Numbered from the stretch's first letter, positions 42,179 to 50,547 are shown. The stretch is 64,000 nucleotides of DNA from Microbacter sp. GSS18 (GCA_029319145.1 CP119753.1:3906001-3970000); one strand, 5' to 3'. Program-made: numbers and translations. Notes: generated by a model not told the origin, from the letters alone.

Positions 42179-43081
42179 TCAGTCGCGGGAGAAGATCATC
42201 TTCAGCATCGACCCGACGGTGAGCTTGCCGCCGTACACCGGCATCGCGCTGGCGCTGCCGTAGTCGGTGATCGGCTCGATGTTCTGAAGCGTCGCCATGT
42301 CCTCGTCCGAGATGACGAAATCGAGCTCGGCGTTGGCCTTCATGTGGGCGGGGTTCGCCGTCTTCGGGAGCGGCAGCAGACCCAGCTGCAGCACGTAGCG
42401 GATCGACAGCTGCGGGACCGACACGCCGTACTTCTCGGCGAGGGCCTTCACCTGCTCGTTCTTCAGCAGCTGGCCGTGGGCGACCGGCGAGTATGCCTCG
42501 ACGAGGATGCCCTTCGACTGGGTGTACTCGATGAGCTCGTGGGGCGTGTTGCCGATGTGCGCGAGGATCTGGTTGACCATCGGATTCACGGTCGCGACCT
42601 CGAGGATGTTGTCGAGGTCGGCCCTCTCGAAGTTCGACAGGCCGATCGCCCGCAGCTTGCCGGCGGTGTAGGCGTCTTCCAGCGCCTTCCAGACCTGGCG
42701 GTTCTCCTCGAAGAACGGCTTGTCGCCGCGGAACTGCGTCCACGGCTGCGGGCTGTGGATGATCATCATGTCGATGTGGTCCAGGCCCATCGTCTTCAGC
42801 GACCGGTCGATGCCGGCCACGGCGCGCTTGTACGACTTGGCGCCCGCGTCGAGTTTCGTCGTGACGAACACGTCCTCGCGCTTGACGCCTGCGGTGCGCA
42901 CGGCCTCGCCGACGCCCTTCTCGTTGCGGTACGCCTGGGCGGTGTCGATGTGGCGATAGCCGACCTCCAGCGCGCTCTTGACGGCGGGAACCACGTCGGC
43001 GTTGTTGATGAACCAGGTGCCGAGGCCGAGCTTCGGGATCTCGACGCCATTGGACAGTGTGTAGCTCTCTTCGATGATCAT
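42179..43081 (-). CDS. aldo/keto reductase
   Basis: A 300-residue NADPH-dependent reductase with tetrad Asp46, Tyr51, Lys76 and His109 and cofactor motif PLPKTANPAHMKAN. It is a close paralogue of the enzyme at 11052-11915, with the same N-terminal NGVEIPKLGLGTW, YFEENRQVWKALE-like and GDAS/GSAS-MPV(F/Y)GGKL regions, and has an extra C-terminal 14 residues. It lies 48 bases behind the quinone oxidoreductase gene and is probably in the same operon under site C. Confidence 0.93.
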   Translation of the reverse strand: MIIEESYTLSNGVEIPKLGLGTWFINNADVVPAVKSALEVGYRHIDTAQAYRNEKGVGEAVRTAGVKREDVFVTTKLDAGAKSYKRAVAGIDRSLKTMGLDHIDMMIIHSPQPWTQFRGDKPFFEENRQVWKALEDAYTAGKLRAIGLSNFERADLDNILEVATVNPMVNQILAHIGNTPHELIEYTQSKGILVEAYSPVAHGQLLKNEQVKALAEKYGVSVPQLSIRYVLQLGLLPLPKTANPAHMKANAELDFVISDEDMATLQNIEPITDYGSASAMPVYGGKLTVGSMLKMIFSRD

Positions 43082-43129
43082 GCGACTCTCAGTTTCTCTT
43101 GGTGTGGGCTGACTCTTCGGGCCGACCGT

Positions 43130-44080
43130 TCAGTCAGCCGCATCGACGGGAAAGGCGAGGACGATCCGGCCTCGCAGCCCGCCGGCGTCCAGCCGAGCGT
43201 GGGCGGCGACCGCATCGACGGCGGGGTAGGTCGCGGCAACGCGCAGCGGGAGGATGCCCCCTTCGACCTGCTCACGCAGGCGCGTGATCGCGGCCTGGTC
43301 CTGGGCGCGCTGGCGGACGTTCACGTGGAGCACGCGGATGCCGCGCTCGGGCTCGGCATCCCAGAAGCGCAGGTCGATCAGCGCGCCGCCGTCGCGGACT
43401 GCCGGGAGGATCGCGGCGTAGAGGGTCGCGCCGTCGAGCACGGCGTCGACTCCGTCGGGCGCCGCGGCGAGGATCGCCTCGATCGCGCCGTCGCCGCGGG
43501 GGACGAACACGTCGGCGCCGAGGGCGCGGACATCCGCCTCGTCGTCGGCGCCGGCCAGAGCGATCACCCGGAGCCCGTCCTGGTGCGCGAGGGCGACGGA
43601 GGAGGCGCCCACCGCTCCGGCGGCTCCGGTGACCAGGATTGTGCTGCCGGCGGGGAGCGCGAGCGTGTCAAGCGCGTTGCGCGCGGTCAGCGCGTTCATG
43701 AGGAAGGACGCGGACTCCGCCCAATCGGCGCCCGCAGGAGCCGCCGTCGCGGAGGCCGCCGGGACGACGACGTACTCGCTGTAGCCGCCGAACGAGCCGG
43801 TGTTGTCGAGGATCGCCACGACCCGCGCGCCGACCTCGACATCGACACCCTCGCCGACCTCGTCGACCGTGCCGGCGACGTCCATGCCGGGGACGTAGGG
43901 AAGCTCGAGGCCCTCGTAGATCGCCGCGAGCGACCCGTCCCGGAGCATCACGTCGGCGGGGTTGAGCGCTGCCGCGGCGACGCGGATGCGGATCTCGCCC
44001 GCGGCCGGGTGCGGGTCGGGGAGGTCGACAGGGTGCAGGACCTCGGGTCCGCCGTACTGGGTCAGGCCGATCGCCTTCAT
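43130..44080 (-). CDS. NADP-dependent quinone oxidoreductase (MDR)
   Basis: A 316-residue zinc-free medium-chain reductase: MKAIGLTQYGGPEVLHPVDLP, AAALNPADVMLRDG, YVPGMDVAGTVDEVGEGV, the cofactor loop ILVTGAAGAVGASS, and a C-terminal AHARLDAGGLRGRIVL. It reduces quinones or activated alkenes. The ATG at 44080 has CAGGAGCATGC in front. It is divergent from the MmyB-like regulator, with operator site C between them, and leads the leftward unit MDR-AKR-DUF2255-ltrA. Confidence 0.9.
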   Translation of the reverse strand: MKAIGLTQYGGPEVLHPVDLPDPHPAAGEIRIRVAAAALNPADVMLRDGSLAAIYEGLELPYVPGMDVAGTVDEVGEGVDVEVGARVVAILDNTGSFGGYSEYVVVPAASATAAPAGADWAESASFLMNALTARNALDTLALPAGSTILVTGAAGAVGASSVALAHQDGLRVIALAGADDEADVRALGADVFVPRGDGAIEAILAAAPDGVDAVLDGATLYAAILPAVRDGGALIDLRFWDAEPERGIRVLHVNVRQRAQDQAAITRLREQVEGGILPLRVAATYPAVDAVAAHARLDAGGLRGRIVLAFPVDAAD

Positions 44081-44182
44081 GCATGCTCCTGGGGTTGTGC
44101 GTGCGGTCCGCCGGACCCGACGGCGGTGGTGATACCAAGGGACCACGTCTCGCGCATGCATCGCGAGGCACCCGCACTGCAC

Positions 44183-44225
44183 GTACTGGCAGTGCCTGTT
44201 TTCCGCCGGACGAGCGGCATACCGT
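44183..44225 (+). promoter_or_regulatory. site C operator and short-leader promoter of the MmyB-like regulator
   Basis: GTACTGGCAGTGC (44183-44195) is followed 24 bases later by TACCGT (44220-44225), then 6 bases and the ATG, so the transcript is probably leaderless. The motif ends about 37 bases upstream of the predicted start of transcription, a usual place for an activator. It can also serve the divergent MDR-AKR operon. Confidence 0.7.
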
Positions 44226-44231
44226 GGGCTC

Positions 44232-45128
44232 ATGGACAACCGCACTGAGGTCCGTGACTTCCTCACGGCACGACGTGCCCGGCTCAAGCCCGAGGACGTC
44301 GGCCTGCCCAACTTCGGAGGCAGGAGACACGTCAAGGGACTGCGCCGCGAAGAGGTCGCGATGCTCGCCGGCGTCTCGAGCGAGTACTACGCCCGACTCG
44401 AGCGCGGCGACATCGCCGGAGTCTCCGACCAGGTGCTCGACGCGCTCGCCGATGTGCTGCAGCTGGACGACACCGAGCGCGCGCACCTGGCGAACCTGGC
44501 GCGCACGGCATCTGCGACCGGCCGCACCCGTCGGCCGAAGGTCGCGCCGCAGTCGGTGCGACCGGGCGTCCTGGCAGCGGTGAACGCCATCACCGGCGCA
44601 CCGGCGTTCGTCCGCAACGGAGCCCTCGACATCCTCGCCGTCAACGATCTCGGGCGGGCGTACTATGCGCCGCTGTTCGAGGCGGCGGGCGACGGCACCC
44701 CGAACATCGCCAAGTTCAACGTCTTCGACCCGGCGGCACGCTCGTTCTACCCCGACTGGACCCGCGCGATCGACGGCACCGTTGCGATCCTGCGCTACGA
44801 GGCCGCGAAGAACCCGTACGACAGGCGGATCACCGAGGTGATCGGAGAGCTGTCCACGCGCAGCGAGGTCTTCCGCGACCGATGGGCGAACGCGGTCGTG
44901 CACCGGCACGACGCGGGACTGAAGGTCGCCATCCATCCCGCTGTCGGCGAGCTGTCGCTGCACATGGTCGGCACCGAGGTCATCACCGAGCCGGGCCTGT
45001 CCATCATGATCTATTCCGCCGAGGCGGGGTCCGCCGGGGAAGAGAAGCTTCGGCTTCTGGCCAGCTGGGCCGCCACAGCGCAGGTCGAGTCCGCGGACTC
45101 CGACCAGACACGCAACGCTCGCAGCTGA
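44232..45128 (+). CDS. MmyB-like Xre-family transcriptional regulator, paralogue 1
   Basis: A 298-residue regulator with an N-terminal Xre helix-turn-helix (about 8-80: VREF/VRDFLTARRARLKPEDVGLP, GLRREEVAMLAGVSSEYYARLERGDIAGVSDQVLDALADVL) and a C-terminal PAS-like MmyB ligand-binding domain (about 105-275: GAPAFVRNGALDILAVNDLGRAYYAPLF, LSTRSEVFRDRWANAVV, GELSLHMVGTEVITEPGLSIMIYSAEAGS). Structural work on MltR/MmyB-like proteins found a fatty-acid-like ligand in this domain. It is divergent from the MDR-AKR unit and probably controls it and itself through site C. It is similar over its whole length to the regulator at 49246. Confidence 0.92.
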   Translation: MDNRTEVRDFLTARRARLKPEDVGLPNFGGRRHVKGLRREEVAMLAGVSSEYYARLERGDIAGVSDQVLDALADVLQLDDTERAHLANLARTASATGRTRRPKVAPQSVRPGVLAAVNAITGAPAFVRNGALDILAVNDLGRAYYAPLFEAAGDGTPNIAKFNVFDPAARSFYPDWTRAIDGTVAILRYEAAKNPYDRRITEVIGELSTRSEVFRDRWANAVVHRHDAGLKVAIHPAVGELSLHMVGTEVITEPGLSIMIYSAEAGSAGEEKLRLLASWAATAQVESADSDQTRNARS

Positions 45129-45196
45129 ATCTTCCGCGACGTCACACCCGCCGCCGACGCGCCGGGTGCCGTCATCGTTCACGAAAGGAACATCCG

Positions 45197-45598
45197 ATGA
45201 ACATCGAACCGACCATCCCCACCATGAAGAACCCGCCGGAGCAGTTCGCCGGCGACGTGTGGCTCGACCTGATCGCGCTGCCCCACGACGCCGACCAGCG
45301 CACGACCGTGGCGCGCGTCCGGTTCGCGCCGGGCGGTCGCACCGCGTGGCACTCGCACGCGCGCGGACAGTACTGCCACGTGACCTCGGGCGTCGCGCGG
45401 TTCGGCACTCGCGACGGCAACATCGTCGAGGTCCGCGCGGGAGAGACGATCTACACGCCTCCGGGCGAGGAGCACTGGCACGCTGCGGCTCCGGGGATGT
45501 TCATGGAGCACCTGGCGATCCTCGAGGGCGGCGATGACCCGGCCACGACCACGATCTGGGCCGAGCACATCACCGACGACCAGTACGAGGGTCGCTGA
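45197..45598 (+). CDS. cupin domain protein
   Basis: A 133-residue single-domain cupin: VRFAPGGRTAWHSHARGQYCHVTSGVARFGTRDGNIVEVRAGETIYTPPGEEHWHAAAPG. Both metal motifs are intact (His-x-His...Gln...His in WHSHARGQ, His in EEHWHAA). The sequence resembles cupins annotated as (R)-mandelonitrile lyase-like or carboxymuconolactone-associated. GAAAGGAAC precedes the ATG. It follows the MmyB-like regulator by 68 bases in the same direction and ends at a bidirectional terminator. Confidence 0.85.
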   Translation: MNIEPTIPTMKNPPEQFAGDVWLDLIALPHDADQRTTVARVRFAPGGRTAWHSHARGQYCHVTSGVARFGTRDGNIVEVRAGETIYTPPGEEHWHAAAPGMFMEHLAILEGGDDPATTTIWAEHITDDQYEGR

Positions 45599-45608
45599 TC
45601 AGACGGTG

Positions 45609-45646
45609 GAAGGGCCCGGGGCGACCATGTCGCGCTCGGGCCCTTC
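45609..45646. terminator. bidirectional terminator hairpin
   Basis: Perfect 10-bp arms GAAGGGCCCG (45609-45618) and CGGGCCCTTC (45637-45646) with an 18-base loop, between the convergent cupin and SDR genes. Confidence 0.75.
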
Positions 45647-45664
45647 GCCGTTTCCGGGTGGACT

Positions 45665-46408
45665 TCAGCGGGCGAGGTACCCTCCGTCGACCGGGATGTA
45701 CGACCCCGTGACGAACGAGGCCTGGTCGTCTGCGAGCCACGTGACGGCCGCGGCGACCTCCTCCGGTTCGCCGAGCCGGCCCAGGGCGTGCAGGCCCGGC
45801 AGCGCCTCGCGAACCTCGGCCGGCTGGTTGTCCTCGAGACCGGTGCGGATGAACGCCGGTCCCACCGAGAGGGCGCGGATGCCGCGTTCCCCGTACTCCC
45901 ACGCCACGGTCTCCATGAGCCCGAGCACCGCGTGCTTGGCGGCGGCGTACGGGGCCATGCCCGCAAGCCCCCGCTTGCCGGCGATGCTCGAGATCGCGAT
46001 GATGACGCCGCCTCCCGAGCGGAGCATTGCGGGCAGCTGACTGCGCACGCCGTAGAACACGCCGTCGAGGTCGACGCCGCGCACGAACTCCCACTGCGCG
46101 TCGGTGAGCTCGGCTGTCGGTGTGGCGGGGATCGTCACGCCGGCGTTGTTCACCGCGATGTCCAGGCGCCCGTGGCGCTGTTCGATCGCCGCGACCACGT
46201 TCGCGTGCGCGGCCGGGTCGGTGACGTCGAGCGCCGCCGCCCAGGCGGACCCGCCTGCTGCGGTGATCTCCTCGACGAGGGTCTCGAGAGGGCCCTCGCT
46301 CCGCCCGGTGACGACGACGGTCGCCCCTGCTCCGGCCAGCGAGCGGGCCACGGCCCGCCCGATTCCGGCGCCGGCGCCCGTGACGAGGGCGATCTTGTCG
46401 GTGAGCAT
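45665..46408 (-). CDS. short-chain dehydrogenase/reductase
   Basis: A 247-residue classical SDR: cofactor loop TGAGAGIG (10-17), NNAG (87-90), catalytic Ser at 140-141, Tyr154 and Lys158 in YAAAK. Asp61-Val in LDV marks the adenine pocket; Arg36 after the second strand suggests NADP(H). It ends VTGSYIPVDGGY as usual in this family. It starts 14 bases behind the metallo-hydrolase gene and forms an operon with it, divergent from the HxlR regulator. Confidence 0.92.
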   Translation of the reverse strand: MLTDKIALVTGAGAGIGRAVARSLAGAGATVVVTGRSEGPLETLVEEITAAGGSAWAAALDVTDPAAHANVVAAIEQRHGRLDIAVNNAGVTIPATPTAELTDAQWEFVRGVDLDGVFYGVRSQLPAMLRSGGGVIIAISSIAGKRGLAGMAPYAAAKHAVLGLMETVAWEYGERGIRALSVGPAFIRTGLEDNQPAEVREALPGLHALGRLGEPEEVAAAVTWLADDQASFVTGSYIPVDGGYLAR

Positions 46409-46422
46409 GTCCGGGCGTCCGA

Positions 46423-47397
46423 TCAGCGGTGCTCGAACATCGAGAACGCCACCATCTCGGCGTTCGGCAGCGTCGCGTCCTCGAAGCCGTACAGGTCTCC
46501 GTAGGTCGGCCGCAGAGTGGCGACTGCCTCGCGGGCCACCGCGCTGATCCACTGCGCGAGGAAGCCGGTGTGGGCGCTGGCCTCGGGGTCGATGAAGTCG
46601 GTGAACGCGTGGGCGCCCATTGCGGCGCCGACCGCTGCCGTCAGGTCGGCCATGAAGGCCAGGTCGAAGTCGATGTCCTCGCGGTAGCCGACGTTGCCGT
46701 GGCCGCCCGAGAGGAACGTCCACTCGAGATCGCGGACGGCGCGCAGGTTCGCGTCGCTGAAGAGGAACCGCTCGTTGCCGGCGAAGCGCCAGAACGGGGG
46801 CTGGTCGGGGTTGATGAGGTCGGGGGAGTGCACCACGCCCTCCTTCTCGAGCAGCCACGCCGAGTGGTCGTCGGTGTGGGCGGCCCACTCGAACCCGTGC
46901 AGTGACACCTCGAGGTCCTCGAACGCGAACGAGCCGTCGGGCCACGCGACCGTCTCGGTCGGCAGGGGGTACGAGCTCTTCACGAGCTGCATCTTCTCGA
47001 GCGACTTCGTGCTCGCGATGATCCGCAGCTCGAACCCGCCCTCCGTCGCGGCGTCGACGTACTGGGCGATGTCGCCGATGTGGTCGGCGTGGTAGTGCGA
47101 GTAGACGACGGCGGTGATCGGCAGGTCGGTGACCTCGTGGATGGCGGCGGTCACGAGAGGCGACACGCCTTCGAGGGCGTCGAAGAGCAGCACGCCCTCG
47201 TCGCCGACGTAGAACACGGTCTGATAGTTGAACGCCGCGACCCACCACACGCGGTCGGTGAGGCGCTGAAGAACGGCGCCTTGCATGTTGCGGGCGTAGA
47301 GGTCGGCGATCTTGTCGCCGGGGGTCAGCTTCTGCGTGGCCGACGGCTCCACGTAGTGGGCGCCGATGGTCGAGCGGACCGACGTTGCAGTGGACAT
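46423..47397 (-). CDS. MBL-fold metallo-hydrolase
   Basis: A 324-residue metallo-beta-lactamase-fold hydrolase. The metal motif is SHYHADHIGD with His101, His103, Asp105 and His106, followed by a distal HTDDHSA and an Asp in HSPDLINPDQPPF. The arrangement resembles alkyl-sulfatase or glyoxalase-like members that act on small esters, but the substrate is unknown. AAGGAG lies before the ATG at 47397; 19 upstream in-frame codons are not needed. Divergent HxlR gene and AT-rich spacer suggest inducible control. Confidence 0.87.
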   Translation of the reverse strand: MSTATSVRSTIGAHYVEPSATQKLTPGDKIADLYARNMQGAVLQRLTDRVWWVAAFNYQTVFYVGDEGVLLFDALEGVSPLVTAAIHEVTDLPITAVVYSHYHADHIGDIAQYVDAATEGGFELRIIASTKSLEKMQLVKSSYPLPTETVAWPDGSFAFEDLEVSLHGFEWAAHTDDHSAWLLEKEGVVHSPDLINPDQPPFWRFAGNERFLFSDANLRAVRDLEWTFLSGGHGNVGYREDIDFDLAFMADLTAAVGAAMGAHAFTDFIDPEASAHTGFLAQWISAVAREAVATLRPTYGDLYGFEDATLPNAEMVAFSMFEHR

Positions 47398-47513
47398 GTG
47401 ACTCTCCTTCGATGGGGCGCCGTGTGGCGCATCAGGCATAAGTCCTATATGCATACCAATATTCCGAATGCATACATATTTCTGATCGGCACCCTTTGGC
47501 GTATGATCGAACC
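47398..47513. promoter_or_regulatory. HxlR/metallo-hydrolase divergent promoter with ATGCATAC repeats
   Basis: An unusually AT-rich 116-base spacer. ATGCATAC occurs at 47449-47456 and again at 47468-47475, a 19-base direct repeat on one DNA face, as for a regulator dimer pair. TATGAT (47502-47507) is a strong -10 box only 6 bases before the HxlR ATG, which predicts a leaderless transcript. Confidence 0.6.
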
Positions 47514-47897
47514 ATGCCGTCCGACGCCTCGAACAGCCCGGCGGCGCTCGCCGATCCCGGCATCGGCGACGTCGTCGAGATCCTCGCCAACCGCTGGACG
47601 GTGGTCGTCGTGACCGCGCTCGAGCGCGGCAGCACCCGGTTCGGCGGCCTGCGGTCGGCCACGGGCATGAGCGCGCAGCTGCTGTCGAAGACCCTGCGCC
47701 GGCTCGAGGAGAACGGGCTGGTGGCCCGCACCGCGTACGCGGAGATCCCCCCGCGCGTGGAGTACGAGCTCACGCCACTGGGTGGGACGCTGTGCCCGAT
47801 CGTGCGTGCGATCAACTCCTGGGCGGCCGATCACCGCGACGATGTCGACGCCGCCCGTGCGGGCGAGGCGGACGCGACCGAACCGGCGACGCGCTGA
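47514..47897 (+). CDS. HxlR family transcriptional regulator
   Basis: A 127-residue winged-helix protein of the HxlR type: GDVVEILANRWTVVVVTALERGSTRFGGLRSATGMSAQLLSKTLRRLEENGLVARTAY, then RVEYELTPLGGTL. The start is the ATG at 47514, since the in-frame TTG at 47496 lies inside the promoter. Members respond to reactive aldehydes or other electrophiles and act on divergent genes, here the metallo-hydrolase/SDR pair. No N-terminal cysteine of the formaldehyde-sensing type is present. Confidence 0.9.
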   Translation: MPSDASNSPAALADPGIGDVVEILANRWTVVVVTALERGSTRFGGLRSATGMSAQLLSKTLRRLEENGLVARTAYAEIPPRVEYELTPLGGTLCPIVRAINSWAADHRDDVDAARAGEADATEPATR

Positions 47898-47922
47898 CCG
47901 TCGCGGCCGAGCAGATCCCTCA

Positions 47923-49161
47923 TCAGGCCGCCGGCTGCTCCTTCCGCGGGAAGGCCGACAGCACGGTGACCGCACCGACGATGGTCAGCGCGGCGTACCC
48001 GAAGAAGATGTCCGCGAGCGAGAACGCGCCGGTCAGGCGCCCCGCGACGAGAGCGGGGATCGCCGCGCCGCTGTACGAGATGACGTAGACCGCCGCGAGC
48101 GTGGCGCCGCGCTGAGCGGGGGCGGAGCGCGCCAGCAGGGCGCCCGTGCCGGCGGACGCCGTCGTGCCCTGCGCGATCGCACCGACCAGGCTCGCGATGA
48201 GGAAGGGGACGATCGCGCCCGCCCGCAGCGACAGCAGCGCGCCCACGATGGCGACGGCGAAGACGACGATGCCGATCCGCATCGCCCGCCGCGCACCGAG
48301 TCGGCCGGCGATCGGGCCGCCCAGCGGGCCCAGCACCATGATCGAGGAGAACACCAGGGCGGCCACGAGGGCGCTGTCGCTGCCGAGATGGTCCGCCGTG
48401 ATCGTCGGGGCGAACGCCTGGTAGGCGCCCCCGATGCTCCAGGTCGCGAAGGCGGCGGCGCCGACGGCGAAGAGCAGTCGCCCGGCGCCGCGTGGAACGC
48501 TGACGCGTGGGGCGAGCGAACGCAGGGCGCCTGGCGCGTAGGGTGCCGTCTCGCGCATCGGCAGCACCGCGACCGCGCACACCAGGAGGGCGGCCGACAG
48601 CACCGCGAACGGCAGGACGCGCGGGGCGGGGGAAGTCTCGGCGAGGACGCCCGCCAGAAGGGCGCCGGCCGGGATGCCGAACATCGGCCCGCTGCCGGTG
48701 ATGGTCGTCGGCAGCCACGCGGGTCGTTCCGGCGCGGCGTCGACCACGTACGCCCCCACGGCCGACGCGGCCAGGCCCGAGGCCAGGCCCTGAAGCAGAC
48801 GTGCGAGCGAGAGCATTCCCACGCCGTGCACCTGCGTCATGAGCATCACGCCGGTCGCAGCCAGCAGGAGCGCGGCGACCACGACCGGCTTGCGGCCGAT
48901 GTGATCCGAGAGCCGCCCGAGCACCAGGAGGGCCGCGAGCGTTCCCGCGAAGTACGCGACGGCACCGAAGGCGAGGTCGCCGGTGGCGATGCCGTCCTCC
49001 ACGCGGTACGTCTCGTAGAGGGGGATCGGGGCGCCCGCTGCGGCGAAGACGAGGATGAAACCGACAGCCGCCACGACGAACGCGCCGCTGTCGCGCCGCG
49101 TTCGGTCGGCAGGCGGCGCAGGGATCGATCCGGTCGCAGTCACAGGACGAGTACACCCCAT
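47923..49161 (-). CDS. MFS transporter
   Basis: A 412-residue membrane protein with about 12 hydrophobic segments, MFS motif GRLSDHIGRKPVV between segments 2 and 3 and LARLLQGLASGLAASAVGAYVVD in segment 4. It resembles drug-efflux-type permeases. The start at 49161 is tentative; a GTG at 49143 would remove six residues. It is divergent from the second MmyB-like regulator and probably controlled by it via site D. It is convergent with HxlR. Confidence 0.86.
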   Translation of the reverse strand: MGCTRPVTATGSIPAPPADRTRRDSGAFVVAAVGFILVFAAAGAPIPLYETYRVEDGIATGDLAFGAVAYFAGTLAALLVLGRLSDHIGRKPVVVAALLLAATGVMLMTQVHGVGMLSLARLLQGLASGLAASAVGAYVVDAAPERPAWLPTTITGSGPMFGIPAGALLAGVLAETSPAPRVLPFAVLSAALLVCAVAVLPMRETAPYAPGALRSLAPRVSVPRGAGRLLFAVGAAAFATWSIGGAYQAFAPTITADHLGSDSALVAALVFSSIMVLGPLGGPIAGRLGARRAMRIGIVVFAVAIVGALLSLRAGAIVPFLIASLVGAIAQGTTASAGTGALLARSAPAQRGATLAAVYVISYSGAAIPALVAGRLTGAFSLADIFFGYAALTIVGAVTVLSAFPRKEQPAA

Positions 49162-49195
49162 CAGCGGCGGTCGGGGGGAGGGCCCCGCGTGAGGT

Positions 49196-49238
49196 GTACC
49201 GCCAGGGCATCCCTCGGGGGGCGTCGGCGGCGTAACGT
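49196..49238 (+). promoter_or_regulatory. site D operator and short-leader promoter of the second MmyB-like regulator
   Basis: GTACCGCCAGGGC (49196-49208), then 24 bases to TAACGT (49233-49238), then 7 bases to the ATG. The bases around it, CAGGGCATCC, are identical to those of site B. The design matches sites B and C exactly in spacing. Confidence 0.65.
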
Positions 49239-49245
49239 CGGGGTC

Positions 49246-50142
49246 ATGGACAACCGCAACGAGGTCCGCGAGTTCCTGACCTCGCGGCGCGCGAAACTCA
49301 CTCCCGAGCACGTCGGGCTGCCGCCCGGCAGCAACCGGCGCGTGCCGGGGCTGCGCCGCACCGAGGTGGCGATGCTCGCCGGCGTCAGCATCGAGTACTA
49401 CTCCAAGATCGAGCGCGGCAACCTCGCCGGTGCATCCGATTCGGTGCTCGACGCGGTCGCCAAGGCGCTGCGGCTCGACGACGCCGAGCGCGGTCACCTG
49501 TTCGATCTCGCCCGCGCGGCGAACGGGCCGGTCGTGGCCAAGCCCCGGCGGCGGCCGAAGCAGTGGACCGCCCGGCTGTCGCTCCAGCGCGCGCTCGACG
49601 CGATCACGGCGGGTCCGGCGTTCGTGCGCAACGCCCGCATGGACATCCTCGCCGCCAACGCGCTCGCGCGGGAGTTCTACGACGAGGTGTTCGAGGCCCC
49701 GGCGTCGGGCAACCTCGCCCGCTACAGCTTCCTCGACGAGCGCTCGCACGACTTCTACCCCGATTGGGATGCCGCCGCCGACGTCGTCGTGGCGATCCTG
49801 CGGACCGAGGCCGGGCGCGATCCCTATGACAAGGGTCTGCAGGACCTCGTGGGCGAGCTCTCGACCATCAGCGACGAGTTCCGCACCAAGTGGGGCGCGC
49901 ACGACGTGCGCCACCACGGCAGCGGCGTGAAGCCCTTCCACCACCACGCGGTCGGCGACATCACCCTCGCCTACGAGGGGCTGGAGCTGACCGAGGAACC
50001 CGGGCTGTCACTGCTGATCTACACCGCCGAGCCGGGTTCGGTCTCGGAGCAGAACCTGCGGCTGCTCGCCAGCCTCGCGGCAACGCGCGAGACGCCGGCT
50101 GCCGAGCGTGGGGCTCCGGTGTCCGAGGACGAGAAGCGATGA
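49246..50142 (+). CDS. MmyB-like Xre-family transcriptional regulator, paralogue 2
   Basis: A 298-residue protein with the same architecture as the regulator at 44232: an N-terminal Xre domain (VREFLTSRRAKLTPEHVGLPPGSNRRVPGLRRTEVAMLAGVSIEYYSKIERGNLAG) and a PAS-like MmyB domain (GPAFVRNARMDILAANALAREFYDEVFEAP, GELSTISDEFRTKWGAHDVRHHGSG, TLAYEGLELTEEPGLSLLIYTAEPGS). It probably activates itself and the divergent MFS gene through site D. The stop overlaps the start of a cyclophilin-like gene (ATGA). Confidence 0.92.
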   Translation: MDNRNEVREFLTSRRAKLTPEHVGLPPGSNRRVPGLRRTEVAMLAGVSIEYYSKIERGNLAGASDSVLDAVAKALRLDDAERGHLFDLARAANGPVVAKPRRRPKQWTARLSLQRALDAITAGPAFVRNARMDILAANALAREFYDEVFEAPASGNLARYSFLDERSHDFYPDWDAAADVVVAILRTEAGRDPYDKGLQDLVGELSTISDEFRTKWGAHDVRHHGSGVKPFHHHAVGDITLAYEGLELTEEPGLSLLIYTAEPGSVSEQNLRLLASLAATRETPAAERGAPVSEDEKR

Positions 50143-50501
50143 CCGGCTCACGCATCCGGTTCAGCGTCGACGGCGAGACGCTCGAGGCCACTCTGGGAGA
50201 CGGTTCCGCGGCGCGCGACTTGCTCGCGCTGCTGCCGCTGCGACTCACGCTGACCGACTTCCACGGCATCGAGAAGGTCGCAGACCTCCCCTCACGTCTG
50301 TCCACGGCGGGCGAGCCGGCGGGCACGGCCGCGAAGGCGGGCGACATCACGCTGTACGCGCCGTGGGGCAACCTCGCGATCTTCTACCGCCCGTTCCGCT
50401 ACGCCGACGGGCTGGTCAGGCTCGGCGCCTTCGACGGCGACATCACGGCGCTGTCCGCGAACGACGGTCCCTTCGAGGTGCTCATCGAGGCCATCGACTG
50501 A
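50139..50501 (+). CDS. cyclophilin-like fold protein
   Basis: A 120-residue protein of the bacterial cyclophilin-like group: RFSVDGETLEATLGDGSAARDLLALLPLRLTLTDFHGIEKVADLP, GDITLYAPWGNLAIFYRPFRYADGLVRLGAFDG. These proteins have the beta-barrel fold but lack proven prolyl isomerase activity. They are frequently encoded beside aldo/keto reductases and oxidoreductases. Translational coupling to the MmyB-like regulator (ATGA) is unusual and points to a joint role. Confidence 0.85.
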   Translation: MTGSRIRFSVDGETLEATLGDGSAARDLLALLPLRLTLTDFHGIEKVADLPSRLSTAGEPAGTAAKAGDITLYAPWGNLAIFYRPFRYADGLVRLGAFDGDITALSANDGPFEVLIEAID

Positions 50502-50511
50502 TGCTGACGGG

Positions 50512-50547
50512 ATGAGCCGGCGCCCCGAGAACGGGGCGCCGGCTCAT
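50512..50547. terminator. bidirectional terminator hairpin
   Basis: A perfect 16-bp stem, ATGAGCCGGCGCCCCG (50512-50527) and its complement (50532-50547), closed by the loop AGAA. It separates the convergent cyclophilin-like and Rieske-reductase genes. Confidence 0.9.

Noticed and set aside
47496-47513. TTG start of the HxlR gene
   Set aside because: It lies within the promoter, overlapping the TATGAT -10 box.
47923-50142. Very long overlapping frames on both strands over the MFS and MmyB-like genes
   Set aside because: Only the MFS frame from 49161 leftward and the regulator frame from 49246 rightward show family motifs; the extensions are read-through of open GC-rich frames.
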